In this document: positions 34,040-43,133 of the stretch, piece after piece
Layout of the letters: the number at the start of each line of letters is the position of its first letter
How positions within the stretch are numbered: position 1 is the first letter of the stretch
Assembly (NCBI RefSeq): GCF_021404465.1
Contig: NZ_JABFTT010000007.1
Coordinates: forward strand, 62,001-126,000
Origin: Billgrantia zhangzhouensis
Lineage (GTDB): Bacteria; Pseudomonadota; Gammaproteobacteria; Pseudomonadales; Halomonadaceae
Direction of reading: 5' to 3'
DNA: 64,000 bases
Notes under the pieces: model-generated
Databases searched by the model: none
What the model was told of the DNA's origin: nothing
What the model saw: the letters and a program-made list of their open reading frames with translations, nothing else
Position numbers and translations under genes: made by a program

Positions 34040-34798
34040 TCAAGGTGCCAGCAATACCAGCGGTGAGCCATCGGCTTGACGGCAGGCTACCAGCTCGGCC
34101 TCGAAGACCCGGGCCAGGGTGCGGCCGTCGAGCACTTCGTGCGGTGCGCCTGCGGCAATGCGGCGCCCGCGCTCCAGCAACCAGACGCGATGGGCATAGC
34201 GTGCCGCCAGATTGAGATCGTGCAGCACGCAGGCAATGGCCAGCCGATGTTCCTGTGCCAGGCGACGCAACAAGCGCATCAGGCGCTGCTGCTGGCCGAT
34301 GTCCAGGGCGCTGGTGGGTTCATCGAGCAGCAGCACGCGGCCCGGTGAATCCTCTGTGCTGTGCCCCAGACCCAGTTGGCACAGTGCCCGTGCGATCATC
34401 ACCCGCTGGGCTTCGCCCCCGGAGAGGCCCAGGGCGCCACGCTCGGCGAACGCCTGGAGATCGAGCAAGTCCAGCGCCTCATCGACATCGGCCGGCGAGG
34501 CCTCGCTACCCAGCGCCACCAGCTCACGCACCGGCCAGTCGAAGCCCAAGGTTAGCGTCTGCGCCACCAGGGCGCGGCGTCGGGCCAGTGCGGCAGAATC
34601 CCAGCGATGTAGTGGCGTGCCGTCCAGGCAGACGCTGCCCTCATCCGGGCGGCGATAGCCCGACAGCAGCGACAACAAGGTGCTCTTGCCGGCCCCGTTG
34701 GGGCCGACGATGGCAAGTAATTCTCCCGGGATGAGGCAGTCGCTGAACGGCGTGAGCGCTGGCGCCTTGGCAAAACCGGCGTCGGCCAGGGTCAGCAT
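34040..34798 (-). CDS. hmuV: Hemin ABC transporter ATP-binding protein
   Basis: A 252-residue ABC ATPase that powers heme import across the inner membrane. Walker A is VGPNGAGKST at 31-40, the signature is LSGGEAQRV, Walker B is VLLLDEPTSALD, and the switch histidine follows in CVLHDLNLAARYAHRV. The gene overlaps hmuU by seven bases and is last in the six-gene heme operon. The start at 34798 follows from the usual HmuV N-terminus. Confidence 0.92.
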   Translation of the reverse strand: MLTLADAGFAKAPALTPFSDCLIPGELLAIVGPNGAGKSTLLSLLSGYRRPDEGSVCLDGTPLHRWDSAALARRRALVAQTLTLGFDWPVRELVALGSEASPADVDEALDLLDLQAFAERGALGLSGGEAQRVMIARALCQLGLGHSTEDSPGRVLLLDEPTSALDIGQQQRLMRLLRRLAQEHRLAIACVLHDLNLAARYAHRVWLLERGRRIAAGAPHEVLDGRTLARVFEAELVACRQADGSPLVLLAP

Positions 34799-35850
34799 GG
34801 GACTCTCCGCTTGAGCAATAGCCACAGGAAGTAGGGTCCACCGAGCAGGCTGGTGAGCAGTCCCACCGGGATCTCGGCCGGGCTCGCCAAGGTACGCGCC
34901 AGAGTATCCGCCACGATCAGCAGCAAGGCACCGCCTAGCATCGAAGCGGGCAGCAGCAACCGGTGCCCTGGCCCCAGCCACAGGCGCAGGCAGTGGGGTA
35001 CCAGCAGGCCGAGAAAGCCGATGATGCCCGCCAGTGCCACGCATAGCCCCACGCCCAGCGCCGTGGCCAGTACCACGCGGCGCTTGAGGCGTGGCGCGTC
35101 GAGTCCGGCAGCGTGGGCGGTCAGCTCGCCGAGCTGCAGCAGATCGAGCCCACGAGCGCAGCGCAGCAGCCACCATAATGCCGGCGGAATGCCAATCAGC
35201 GCGCCCAGGGTGGCGCTCCACAGCGCATGGGAGAGGCTACCCATGCCCCACAGGCTGAGCTGGCGCAACTGCTCGTCGCTGGCGATGAAGGCCATCACGC
35301 CACCCATGGCGCCTGCCAGGGTATTGATCGCCAGGCCCGCCAGCAGCAGGGTGAAAAGGGCCTCCTGGCCTTGCTGACGCTGGCCTAGGGCGAACACCAG
35401 CACGCATACGCCCAAGGCACCGAGGAACCCGGCCAGGAATTGACCATAAAGTCCATAGCTGCCGGCGGCGCCATCCAGCAGCACGATCCACAGCGCCACG
35501 GCGAGCCCTGCGCCGCTGGCCAGGCCCAGCAGGGTGGGGTCGGCCAGCGGGTTGCGAAACAGCCCCTGCATGGCTGCGCCGCTGCCGGCCAGCATGGCGC
35601 CGACCAGGGCTGCCAGGAGCAGACGCGGTAGACGCAGTTGCCACCACACCTTCCAGGCCAACGGGGTGGGCCACTCGCCGAGCAGTACCCTGGGTGAGAG
35701 CCCGGCGCTGCCGCTCATGGCCGCCACCAGCAGCGCCCCCAGCACGGCCAGGCTCAGGATGAGAAGCACCCGAGCGGGCGGAAAGACCCCGCCGTGCCGG
35801 CCTGATGCTGCGGCGATTCGCCGTTGAGGGAGGGCGGCGGCACGGCTCAT
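34792..35850 (-). CDS. hmuU: Hemin ABC transporter permease (FecCD family)
   Basis: A 352-residue inner-membrane permease with about ten transmembrane helices. FecCD hallmarks are LRLPRLLLAALVGAMLAGSG, AMQGLFRNPLADPTLLGLAS and GIIGFLGLLVPHCLRLWLGP. GGAGGGTAA lies just upstream of the ATG at 35850. The start overlaps the hmuT stop by four bases. Together with HmuV and HmuT it forms the complete heme importer. Confidence 0.92.
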   Translation of the reverse strand: MSRAAALPQRRIAAASGRHGGVFPPARVLLILSLAVLGALLVAAMSGSAGLSPRVLLGEWPTPLAWKVWWQLRLPRLLLAALVGAMLAGSGAAMQGLFRNPLADPTLLGLASGAGLAVALWIVLLDGAAGSYGLYGQFLAGFLGALGVCVLVFALGQRQQGQEALFTLLLAGLAINTLAGAMGGVMAFIASDEQLRQLSLWGMGSLSHALWSATLGALIGIPPALWWLLRCARGLDLLQLGELTAHAAGLDAPRLKRRVVLATALGVGLCVALAGIIGFLGLLVPHCLRLWLGPGHRLLLPASMLGGALLLIVADTLARTLASPAEIPVGLLTSLLGGPYFLWLLLKRRVPC

Positions 35851-36743
35851 GATGTTACCCTCCAGCAGTCCCCCTCGTGGGCGGCATCCGTGACAGCGGA
35901 ACGCAACGCCAAATGCAGGGCCTTCAACGTGGCGGGCGTGCGCGGGCCGAAACCGAGCAGCGCCTGGTCGTCGCATACGACCAGGTTGCGCTCGTGTCCT
36001 GCCGGCGTCATGGCCAAGCCAGGCAACTGCCACAGCCGTGCCTCGCCGCCGATGCCCTCGAGCCCGCTGCGGGTGGCGATCACCACCTCTGGGGCTACAT
36101 CCACCAGGGCTTCCGCGCTCACCGCCTTGTAGCCGTTGAAGCTGGCGAAGGCATTGCGTGCCCCGGCTGCCTCGATAACGGCTTGACCGGCGGTGCCGCG
36201 CCCCGCTGCCATGGGCGTCATGCCGCTATGGCTGAGCAGGAACATGGCGCTCGGCCCGGGCCCTTGTGTCGTCTGGCGCTGCGCCTCGAGCGTGGCGAAT
36301 TCCGCCTCGATCTCGCTCACCAAGGTATCGCCAGCGTCATCGCGACCGATGGCACTGGCCACCGCCCGGACCTTGGCAGGTAGTGCTGCAAGGTTCGCGC
36401 CTTGCTCGATGCGCACCACTTCGACACCGACGGCCTCGAGTTGGGCCAGCACTTCCCGCGGGCCGGCGGCGGCACCAACGATCAGCCGCTCGGGGGCAAG
36501 CGAGAGAATGCCCTCCGCCGCCAGTTGCCGCAGGTAGCCCACCGAAGGCAGAGCAGCGACGCGCTCCGGATACTGACTGGTGTCGTCACGTCCCACCACT
36601 CCTTCGAGCGCATCGAGCGCGGCAAGGATCTCGGCTACGTCGCTGCCGATTACCACGGTGCGTGGCGGTGCGGCAGAAGCCTGCATGTGCACCATCAGCA
36701 TGGCCAGGCTGGCCAGCCAGGGCAGCCAGGAAGGGAGTCTCAT
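35847..36743 (-). CDS. hmuT: Periplasmic hemin-binding protein
   Basis: A 298-residue class III periplasmic binding protein. A signal peptide (1-24) ends MQASA. The mature part has VVIGSDVAEILAALDALEGV, GRDDTSQYPERVAALPSVGY and LRQLAAEGILSLAPERLIVG, which match heme-binding HmuT/ShuT; the Tyr in SQYP is in the position of the heme-ligating Tyr. It overlaps hmuS and hmuU by four bases each. Confidence 0.9.
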   Translation of the reverse strand: MRLPSWLPWLASLAMLMVHMQASAAPPRTVVIGSDVAEILAALDALEGVVGRDDTSQYPERVAALPSVGYLRQLAAEGILSLAPERLIVGAAAGPREVLAQLEAVGVEVVRIEQGANLAALPAKVRAVASAIGRDDAGDTLVSEIEAEFATLEAQRQTTQGPGPSAMFLLSHSGMTPMAAGRGTAGQAVIEAAGARNAFASFNGYKAVSAEALVDVAPEVVIATRSGLEGIGGEARLWQLPGLAMTPAGHERNLVVCDDQALLGFGPRTPATLKALHLALRSAVTDAAHEGDCWRVTS

Positions 36744-37810
36744 GCTGCGGCCTCTCGGGCGTCGAGTTCGTCCAACAGCTGACGCCATTCGCTCCGCTCG
36801 GGCTGGCCCTCGCGGCGTTCGGCGAAGATCTGCAGCACCAGCCCGCCCTGGGCATCGAACGCTTCCAGGCTGGTGACGCCACCGTCGCGATTGGGCTTGT
36901 GTACCTGCCACACGCGGGCGATGTTGGCGTCGTCCAGGTGCAGAGTGAAATCTTCGCTGAACAGGTTGAGCCAGCCGCGCATGCGCTGTGGTGCGGGAAT
37001 TCGTCCGGTGCGGATCTGCACGCAACCGGGGCTGGCGACGAACAGCATCAACGGCAGGTGGTTTGCCGCGGCATTGGACAGCGCTCGTCCACAAGCCTCG
37101 GGCCGCAGGGCTCGGGTGAAGCGTCCTTCCATCAGCGTGTTGGCTTCGTGACGGCGCAGCTCGTAGCGGCGCAGCAGGCCCAGGAACTGATGCACGTCGC
37201 TCATGCGCGCCCATTCGTCGGCGAGTGTGGGAGGCAGTGGCAGTGGCAGTGGCCGCGGCTGCGGCTGCGGTTCGACGAACTGAGTGAAGGCCGGCGTATC
37301 GGAGGTGCCCAGCGCTTCCAGCTCTTGCCATGCCGGAGATGCTTCTTTCGCCACAGAGAATACCTTGTGCAGAGCGATGCCATGGCGGTTGAAGACTTGC
37401 AGGCTCAGGCGCTCCGTGCTATCGCCGCCCGCTCTTGGCAGGCTATCTTGAATCAGGCAGGCCCAGTGCCACTGGGCAAGGTGCAGGCGCAGGTCGAGGC
37501 CGCCAGGGGCGAGCAGCAGGCCGGCCTGCTCCGAGCCGCGCAGTACGGGGTATTGCCCGTGCTGCTCAAGCACGGCGTGGCGTGAGCGGGTCAATGCCTT
37601 GACCTCGCCCAATTGGTGAAATCGCGATGCCAGTGCATGGGGCGACAGCGGCAGGGTGACTACGTCGCGGCCGAGACGGGCGGCCTGCAGCTCGCCCTCG
37701 CTGATTTCCAGGCGACGGGCGATCTCCAATGCCGGCAGGTGAGGGGAAGCGGCACGGGCAGCGCCCAGGGCTTCGAGAATGGCTTGACGGGTCTGGGTCG
37801 TTGCGTTCAT
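36740..37810 (-). CDS. hmuS: Hemin-degrading / heme-trafficking factor HmuS
   Basis: A 356-residue cytoplasmic protein of the HemS/ChuX repeat family, with two related halves (about 40-165 and 200-345). It accepts heme from the importer and in some species cleaves it. LEISEGELQAARLG, LTRSRHAVLEQHGQYP and the second-half VASPGCVQIRTGRI and LFSEDFTLHLDDANIARVWQ are family features. The linker at about 178-191 is unusually proline-rich (PQPQPRPLPLPLPP) and is encoded by a GC-rich simple repeat near 37232-37275. AAGGAGAC precedes the ATG. Confidence 0.9.
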   Translation of the reverse strand: MNATTQTRQAILEALGAARAASPHLPALEIARRLEISEGELQAARLGRDVVTLPLSPHALASRFHQLGEVKALTRSRHAVLEQHGQYPVLRGSEQAGLLLAPGGLDLRLHLAQWHWACLIQDSLPRAGGDSTERLSLQVFNRHGIALHKVFSVAKEASPAWQELEALGTSDTPAFTQFVEPQPQPRPLPLPLPPTLADEWARMSDVHQFLGLLRRYELRRHEANTLMEGRFTRALRPEACGRALSNAAANHLPLMLFVASPGCVQIRTGRIPAPQRMRGWLNLFSEDFTLHLDDANIARVWQVHKPNRDGGVTSLEAFDAQGGLVLQIFAERREGQPERSEWRQLLDELDAREAAA

Positions 37811-37823
37811 TGATGTCTCCTTG

Positions 37824-39818
37824 TCACCACTGCAGGCTGACGTTGGCAAGCAGGCTGCGACCATCGCCGAGGCTGCCGTCGGGGCGGTACCACTCCTTGT
37901 CGGCGACGTTGCGCAGCTTGAGCGAGGCGGAAAGCTGCGGCGAGAGTTGCCAGGCGAGCTGCACGTCGTGCAGGCCGTAGCCGGGTAGCGCCTCGTCCTC
38001 GCCCCGTTTGTCGAAAGAACGGGCAAAGCGGCCGCGCCAGCCCAGGGTCAGGTCGGGGCCGACGAGGCGGTAATCGAGGCCGGTAAGCGCTTCCAGCGGG
38101 GTCAAACTGCCCAGCGGTTCGCCGCTGTCGCGGTCGTGTCCGCTGACTTCCGCCAGGCCCAGGAAGGCCGTGACAGGCGCGCCAGCAGGCGACCAGTCGA
38201 GGCGGGCATCAAAGCCCCACAGCTGTGCGCGACTGACGTTGACCGCCCGCGTGGTGCCGGCGAAGAGGTCGACTTCGGTATCGATGAAATCCTCGGCGCG
38301 GGTATCGAAGTAGCTGGCGCGCAGACCCCAGTCGCCGAAGCGCCAGGCCAGGCCGCTTTCCCAGCTCTTGCTGGTTTCCGGCTTCAAGTCGGGATTGGGC
38401 ACCCAGAAGTTATCGGGCACGCAAACGAAGGGGCTCATGCAGAAGCCGCCGAAGTGGCGCTCGTCGGCATAGAGTTCGGAGAGGGTGGGAGCGCGGAAGG
38501 CCTCGGCATAACCGGTGTAGAGCATCAGATTGCCGCTGGGGCGCCAGGCCAAGCGCAGACGCGGAGAGAGGCGGCTTCTGTCGCTCTCGCGGCCTTGGCT
38601 GTCCTCGGCGCGGTAGCTGTCGTGACGGGCGCCGAGGCCGAGGTCGAACTCGCCGGCACCGCCCTGTTCGAGATAGCGGCCGACGGTGAGGGTATCGTCG
38701 AGATAGAGCGCGACATTGTCGATGTCCGCCTTGGGGAAGCCCGATGCCGTGCCGTCCGGGCGCTGAGTGGCTCGGCTTGCCTCGGCGCCGAAGGCCAGCG
38801 TCTGCGACAGCCAGCCGTGCTCCAGGCGATGGTAGCCGTCGCTCTGCATGCCCAGGCGCTCCAGGGTGCGCTCCGCCGCAGTCTCTGCGATATCCTGGCG
38901 GCTCAAGGTCAGTCGGGTGTCGACTTGCGTGGTCGAGGCCGGTGTCCAGCGATGCCCCAGTTGCAGGTTGTCGCTGGTGGTGTCGCGGTCGCGCAGGCTG
39001 CCTTCGACCACCAACTGTTGAGGGTTGGGTGGCTGGGTGGCGTCTTCGGCGTAGTGCTGCCAACTGGCGAACAGGCGATGATCGTCGCCGAGCTGCCAGC
39101 CGCCCTTGGCCAGCAGGCTGTTGAGGCTGGCATCCTCCGGCGTGGTCTGGCCGCCGGCGCGGCGGATGTCGCCAGATTCGCTGCGGCCCAGGGCCAGCAG
39201 GCCATCAAGGCTGCTGCCGTCGGCCAGGAGGTGCTTGCCGAACAGGCTCAACGTGGCACCGAGTTCGTCGCTGGCGGTGGCGCCGCGCAGCGAGAGCCGG
39301 GCGCCGCGGCTTTCACCGGGACGCAGCAGATCTTCGGCATCCACCGTTTCGAAGCTGATCACCCCGCCCATGGCGTTGCTGCCGTAGAGACTCGACAGGG
39401 CACCGCGGGCGATCTGTACTTCGCGCAGTAGTGCCGGATCGAGGAAGAAGTTGCCGAGGTGGCCGGTGTTGATGTCCTGGCGCACGCCGTCGAGGCGTAC
39501 CAGTACGCCGTTCTTGTCGAAACCGCGCAGGCTCAGGGTCTGCCCGTTGCGTCGCCCCTGGCCGGCAACATGCAGGCCGGGCTGGTCGGCGAGAATGTCT
39601 TCGATACGCGAGGCGGTGCCAAGCGTGGGGTCGTACCGGTCGATCACGTCGACGATCAGCGGGGCGAAGAATGTGTCGGTGGGGGTGCGTGTGCCGGTGA
39701 CGACCAATGGCGCCAACTCAGGTGTTGCGGTGGGCGGGTCGGCAGGCGTCTGGGCCAGGCCCAGCGGTGACACCAGGAGTAGCGCCAGGGCGCCGGTATG
39801 GTTCGTAGCTCGCTTCAT
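37824..39818 (-). CDS. TonB-dependent heme/hemoglobin receptor
   Basis: A 664-residue outer-membrane receptor. After a signal peptide (1-22) come the plug domain (IEDILADQPGLHVAGQGRRN, FFLDPALLREVQIARGALSS) and a 22-strand barrel ending in the aromatic VSLQW. The heme-receptor motifs FRAP (AEAFRAPTLSELYADE) and NPDL (VPNPDLKPETSKSWESG, variant of NPNL) are present. It lies 14 bases upstream of hmuS. No tonB or exbBD is nearby, so energising proteins are encoded elsewhere. HmuR/PhuR-type names would all fit, so I leave the symbol open. Confidence 0.92.
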   Translation of the reverse strand: MKRATNHTGALALLLVSPLGLAQTPADPPTATPELAPLVVTGTRTPTDTFFAPLIVDVIDRYDPTLGTASRIEDILADQPGLHVAGQGRRNGQTLSLRGFDKNGVLVRLDGVRQDINTGHLGNFFLDPALLREVQIARGALSSLYGSNAMGGVISFETVDAEDLLRPGESRGARLSLRGATASDELGATLSLFGKHLLADGSSLDGLLALGRSESGDIRRAGGQTTPEDASLNSLLAKGGWQLGDDHRLFASWQHYAEDATQPPNPQQLVVEGSLRDRDTTSDNLQLGHRWTPASTTQVDTRLTLSRQDIAETAAERTLERLGMQSDGYHRLEHGWLSQTLAFGAEASRATQRPDGTASGFPKADIDNVALYLDDTLTVGRYLEQGGAGEFDLGLGARHDSYRAEDSQGRESDRSRLSPRLRLAWRPSGNLMLYTGYAEAFRAPTLSELYADERHFGGFCMSPFVCVPDNFWVPNPDLKPETSKSWESGLAWRFGDWGLRASYFDTRAEDFIDTEVDLFAGTTRAVNVSRAQLWGFDARLDWSPAGAPVTAFLGLAEVSGHDRDSGEPLGSLTPLEALTGLDYRLVGPDLTLGWRGRFARSFDKRGEDEALPGYGLHDVQLAWQLSPQLSASLKLRNVADKEWYRPDGSLGDGRSLLANVSLQW

Positions 39819-39922
39819 GTTCCTGAAATCCCTTGTCGTATCAGGCGATGAGCGGCTGGCTGGGTGGCGTGGGCTACCTGGCTGGCGTTCTTTTCGTCGA
39901 AGTTATGAGATCGGTCGTCGGG

Positions 39923-40114
39923 TTATGAGGTCAGTATCAGTTTGCCGTTACGCGTTTCGCGCAATTGGTAACGCTTGCCGCGGTGCTCGATGATCAACTG
40001 GCCCTGTTCGTCGAGCAGCGCGCTGCTTTCGACGATGCCGGGCTTGCCCGGGCGCTCCTGCGGCGTGGCGGCCTGCGCGTGCGTCATGGTCGGGTCAGGG
40101 GAGGTTGCGCACAT
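39923..40114 (-). CDS. hemP: Hemin uptake protein HemP/HmuP
   Basis: A 63-residue protein ending in IIEHRGKRYQLRETRNGKLI and LTS, which is the whole HemP family motif (I-H-G-Y-LR-TR-GKLILT). HemP/HmuP is a small regulator that works with Fur to activate the heme receptor gene. It is first in the heme operon. The start may be 40114 or the internal ATG at 40087; neither has a clear ribosome site. The 104 bases before the receptor gene may hold a second promoter. Confidence 0.85.
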   Translation of the reverse strand: MCATSPDPTMTHAQAATPQERPGKPGIVESSALLDEQGQLIIEHRGKRYQLRETRNGKLILTS

Positions 40115-40146
40115 GGTGGTTGGCCTGGATGGTTGGCTGTTTCAAA

Positions 40147-40161
40147 CGCGAATAATTATTG
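40147..40161 (-). promoter_or_regulatory. Putative Fur box upstream of hemP
   Basis: On the minus strand this reads CAATAATTATTCGCG, which fits the TGATAATnATTATCA Fur core at 9 of 14 informative positions. It is the only strongly AT-rich block between hemP and the divergent zinc metallopeptidase gene, 33 bases upstream of the hemP ATG. Iron control of the heme operon is expected from the family. Confidence 0.5.
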
Positions 40162-40248
40162 TTTTTGTAATGGCTGGCGTCAAGAGCCAACGCGACAGCA
40201 TGAACCCGAAACGGGTACGCTACGTCCAATCCATGTCGCTTGAATGAG

Positions 40249-40935
40249 ATGTCGTACGCCATGATCGTCGTTGTCATTGCCCTGCTGCTGGCCATCTTTG
40301 TGTTGCCTAATGCCTGGGCCAAGTGGGTATTGTCGCGTCATTCCCGCGGGCGCGACGACTATCCCGGTACCGGCGCCGAACTGGCCGATCATCTGCTGCG
40401 CCGCCTGGGCATTGAAGGGGTCAAGGTGGAGATGACCGAGCAGGGCGATCATTACGACCCGGAGACCCGCCGGGTGCGGCTCTCCCGCGAGCACTACGAA
40501 GGACGCTCGCTGACAGCGGTCACCGTGGCCGCCCACGAGGTAGGCCACGCCATCCAGCACCATGAGGGATATGCCCCGCTGATCGCCAGGGCGCGCATGG
40601 TGGGCGTGGCGCAGCGGGCCGAGAAGATCGGCGCGCTGTTGATGATGGCCGCCCCCTTCCTGTTCGTCCTGACCCGCCTGCCCGGGGGGCTGGCCATCGT
40701 GATTGCAGCAGCGGTGATCAGCTTCGGCACCGCGGCATTGGTGCACCTGGTGACCCTGCCGGTGGAGTTCGACGCCAGCTTCAACCGCGCCCTGCCGCTG
40801 CTGCGCGAATACGTGCCTCCCTACGACATGCCCGGCGCCCGCCATGTGTTGACCGCCTGCGCCTTCACCTATGTTGCCGCCTCCCTGGCGAGTGTGTTGA
40901 ACCTGGGGCGCTGGCTGGTCATCCTCAGACGCTGA
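40249..40935 (+). CDS. Membrane zinc metallopeptidase (YugP-like family)
   Basis: A 228-residue membrane protein with an N-terminal helix (about 4-22), a cytoplasmic or periplasmic domain carrying the zinc-protease motif HEVGH at 96-100 (VTVAAHEVGHAIQHHEGYAP), and two central plus one C-terminal helices. Before the motif, LLRRLGIEGVKVEMTEQGDH and DPETRRVRLSREHYEGRSLT are typical of the YugP/DUF2268-like neutral zinc metallopeptidases. Its substrate is unknown. The start is ambiguous among ATGs at 40249 and 40261. Confidence 0.8.
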   Translation: MSYAMIVVVIALLLAIFVLPNAWAKWVLSRHSRGRDDYPGTGAELADHLLRRLGIEGVKVEMTEQGDHYDPETRRVRLSREHYEGRSLTAVTVAAHEVGHAIQHHEGYAPLIARARMVGVAQRAEKIGALLMMAAPFLFVLTRLPGGLAIVIAAAVISFGTAALVHLVTLPVEFDASFNRALPLLREYVPPYDMPGARHVLTACAFTYVAASLASVLNLGRWLVILRR

Positions 40936-40983
40936 CCCTTCCAAACCTTGAGCGTAAGCGGGAGCGGTTTCTAGAGTTCTGGG

Positions 40984-41178
40984 CTGTGCAAGCACCTGCG
41001 TCGCCAGGACGGGCGGGGCAAGGTGGTGGTGTGGGCTCACAACCACTTCAAGGCTTCGGTGGCCGATCAGTTCGACGCCGTTTTCCATCTCGACGAGACC
41101 CGCGCCGTGGAACCGTTCGACAAGGGTGAGCTGTGGCGGCCCGAGGAGGTGCCGGATACCTATCCGTTTGGCATCTAA
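40984..41178 (+). pseudogene. Erythromycin esterase family, C-terminal remnant
   Basis: The frame reads KHLRRQDGRGKVVVWAHNHF, KASVADQFDAVFHLDETRAV, EPFDKGELWRPEEVPDTYPF and GI before a TAA. The WAHN block and the FDAVxHLDETRAVEPL...EVPxTYPFG ending are the C-terminal signature of erythromycin-esterase-like proteins. The roughly 50 residues normally between WAHN and FDAV are mostly missing, and no N-terminal part exists upstream. Its last bases overlap the end of the convergent cmoB gene. Confidence 0.7.
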
Positions 41179-42167
41179 TCGGGCCGGTTGGCTAGGACCA
41201 CCGCCCGCCGCGGCGCGGGATAGCCTTCGCGGGTGCGCGTGGGGTCGGCCGGGTCGAGGAAGTCGGCCAGCGACTGGAAGGTCATCCACTCGGTTGAGCG
41301 CTGCTCCTCCAGGGACGTGAACGCTTCGTCCACCACCCGCACGTTGGAGAAGCCGCAGCGCTCGAGCCACTGGCACAACGCCGCGGAAGAGGGCAGGAAG
41401 TAGACGTTGGGCATGGCGGCGTAGCGCTCGCCGGGCAGCAGCACCGTGGTCTCGTCACCCTCCACCACCAGCGTCTCGAGTATCAACTCGCCGCCGGGGC
41501 GCAGGGCATCCTTTAGCTGCAGCAGATGCTCCAGCGGAGAAGGGCGGTGGTAGAGCACGCCCATGGAGAACACCGTGTCGAAGAAATCGAGCCGCTCGGG
41601 CAAGTCCTCGATGCCCACCGGCAGGAAGTGGGTGCGCCCGCCGTCGGCATCGCCAACGAAGTGACGCAGCGCCTGGAATTGGTAATAGAAGCGTGGTGAG
41701 GGGTCGATTACCAGCACGAAGGCGGCACCGGCACCAGCCATGCGCCAGGCGTGGTAGCCGCTGCCGCCGCCCACGTCGAGCACCCGCCTACCGGTCAGCG
41801 GGGTCAAGTGGGGAGCGACTCGCTGCCACTTCCAGTCGGAGCGCCACTCGGTGTCGATATGAATGTCGGCGAGCCGGTAGGGGCCCTTGCGCCACGGCGC
41901 GAGCTTCCTCAGCAGGTTCTCGCACTGGCGGCGCCGGCTGTCGTCGAGGACGCAATCCACCGTCACGGTATCGACGTCCAACTGGACGTCGCGTGCCTCG
42001 GGCAGGGCGGGCAGCTTGGCTACCGCCTTCTCCCAGGCCGGCAGGTCGCCGTAGCGCTTGCGGTTGAGCCCGCGGGCCAACTGCTCCGGCAGACGGGCCA
42101 GCCAGCTATCCAGCCCTTGGTCGATAAAAGCACGGTAAAGAGGGCGCTGTTCAGGAGGAATCGCCAC
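41175..42167 (-). CDS. cmoB: tRNA U34 carboxymethyltransferase CmoB
   Basis: A 330-residue SAM-fold enzyme that transfers the carboxymethyl group of carboxy-SAM to 5-hydroxyuridine 34. It has the family's WRKGPYRLADIHIDTEWRSD, WKWQRVAPHLTPLTGRRVLD, VGGGSGYHAWRMAGAGA, DPSPRFYYQFQA and MGVLYHRPSPLEHLLQLKDA, covering the protein from end to end. It follows cmoA by one base and works directly with its product. Confidence 0.95.
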   Translation of the reverse strand: MAIPPEQRPLYRAFIDQGLDSWLARLPEQLARGLNRKRYGDLPAWEKAVAKLPALPEARDVQLDVDTVTVDCVLDDSRRRQCENLLRKLAPWRKGPYRLADIHIDTEWRSDWKWQRVAPHLTPLTGRRVLDVGGGSGYHAWRMAGAGAAFVLVIDPSPRFYYQFQALRHFVGDADGGRTHFLPVGIEDLPERLDFFDTVFSMGVLYHRPSPLEHLLQLKDALRPGGELILETLVVEGDETTVLLPGERYAAMPNVYFLPSSAALCQWLERCGFSNVRVVDEAFTSLEEQRSTEWMTFQSLADFLDPADPTRTREGYPAPRRAVVLANRPD

Positions 42168-42168
42168 T

Positions 42169-42912
42169 TCAGGTCTCCTTGAGCGCGATCAGCGAGGCGA
42201 AGTTGAGGTACTGGAACCAGGTCAGCGAGCGCGAAAAGCCGGCCCGGGCCAGGCGTGCATGGTGGGCATCCAGGGTGTCCGGTACCAGCACGTTCTCCAG
42301 CGCCGTGCGCTTCTGGCTGATTTCAAGCTCGCTGTAGCCATTGGCGCGCTTGAAGTCGTGGTAGCGCTCCACCCGCCAGGCGTTGTCGCGCTCGTCGGGG
42401 TCGATCACCTTCTCCGAGAGCACCAGCACGCCGCCCGGTTCCAGTGCGGCGTATAGGCGTGCCAGCAGCGATTCGCGGTCCTCGGGGGGCAGAAACTGCA
42501 GGGTAAAGTTGAGAATCACCATGCCCGAGGGCTGGTAGTCGAGGGAGCGAATGTCCCCCTCCATGACCTCGATGGCGTGCTGGGGACACTCGGTTGCCAG
42601 TGTCTCGCGGGCGCGGGCGACCATGGCTGGTGAGATGTCCACCGCAGTGAGACGAAAAGCGTCAGGCGGCAGCTGGCCGGCCAGGGCCAGGCTGGCGGCC
42701 CCCAGCGAACACCCCAGGTCGTAGACATGGGCGCCGTGGCGCAGGTGGCGCCCGGCGATCAGCCCCAACATTCCCAGTATCTGGCCGTAGCCGGGTACCG
42801 AGCGGCGAATCATGTCGGGGAAGCAGGCTACGACGTGTTCGTCGAAGGAGAAGCGCGCCACCCGGTCCAGGGGTGTGGAAAAGATCGCGTCGCGATAAGA
42901 TGCGTCACTCAT
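42169..42912 (-). CDS. cmoA: Carboxy-S-adenosyl-L-methionine synthase CmoA
   Basis: A 247-residue enzyme that makes carboxy-SAM from SAM and prephenate. Key segments are [54 protein letters not shown] (SAM site) and [20 protein letters not shown]. It leads the cmoAB pair. No clear promoter motif was found in the 220 bases up to the divergent pgi gene. Confidence 0.95.
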   Translation of the reverse strand: MSDASYRDAIFSTPLDRVARFSFDEHVVACFPDMIRRSVPGYGQILGMLGLIAGRHLRHGAHVYDLGCSLGAASLALAGQLPPDAFRLTAVDISPAMVARARETLATECPQHAIEVMEGDIRSLDYQPSGMVILNFTLQFLPPEDRESLLARLYAALEPGGVLVLSEKVIDPDERDNAWRVERYHDFKRANGYSELEISQKRTALENVLVPDTLDAHHARLARAGFSRSLTWFQYLNFASLIALKET

Positions 42913-43133
42913 GAGCAGGCCGGTAACGTGGAACAGGTCGGTATTCTACGCCTGCTGCCGGCTGGCTGCACGGTCGCTGTGCTCTGCCGGCATAGAGAGC
43001 GCCCGTGAGGCGCGGGCCTATGGATTTACAGGCGGATACAAGGCTAGCCTGTGGGCGAAGGACGTTTGCCCGACTTTCCTTGTGGGGACCGTCAACGAAT
43101 GATGGCTCCCGCATGACGTCAAGGAGGATCGCT

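Noticed and set aside
37232-37275. Simple repeat in hmuS as a phase-variable tract
   Set aside because: It is an imperfect triplet-based repeat that keeps the frame and encodes a Pro-rich linker, so slippage would not switch the gene off.
36744-37331. N-terminal extension of hmuT
   Set aside because: The frame stays open upstream, but the true start at 36743 gives a perfect signal peptide and a four-base overlap with hmuS; the extension lies inside hmuS.
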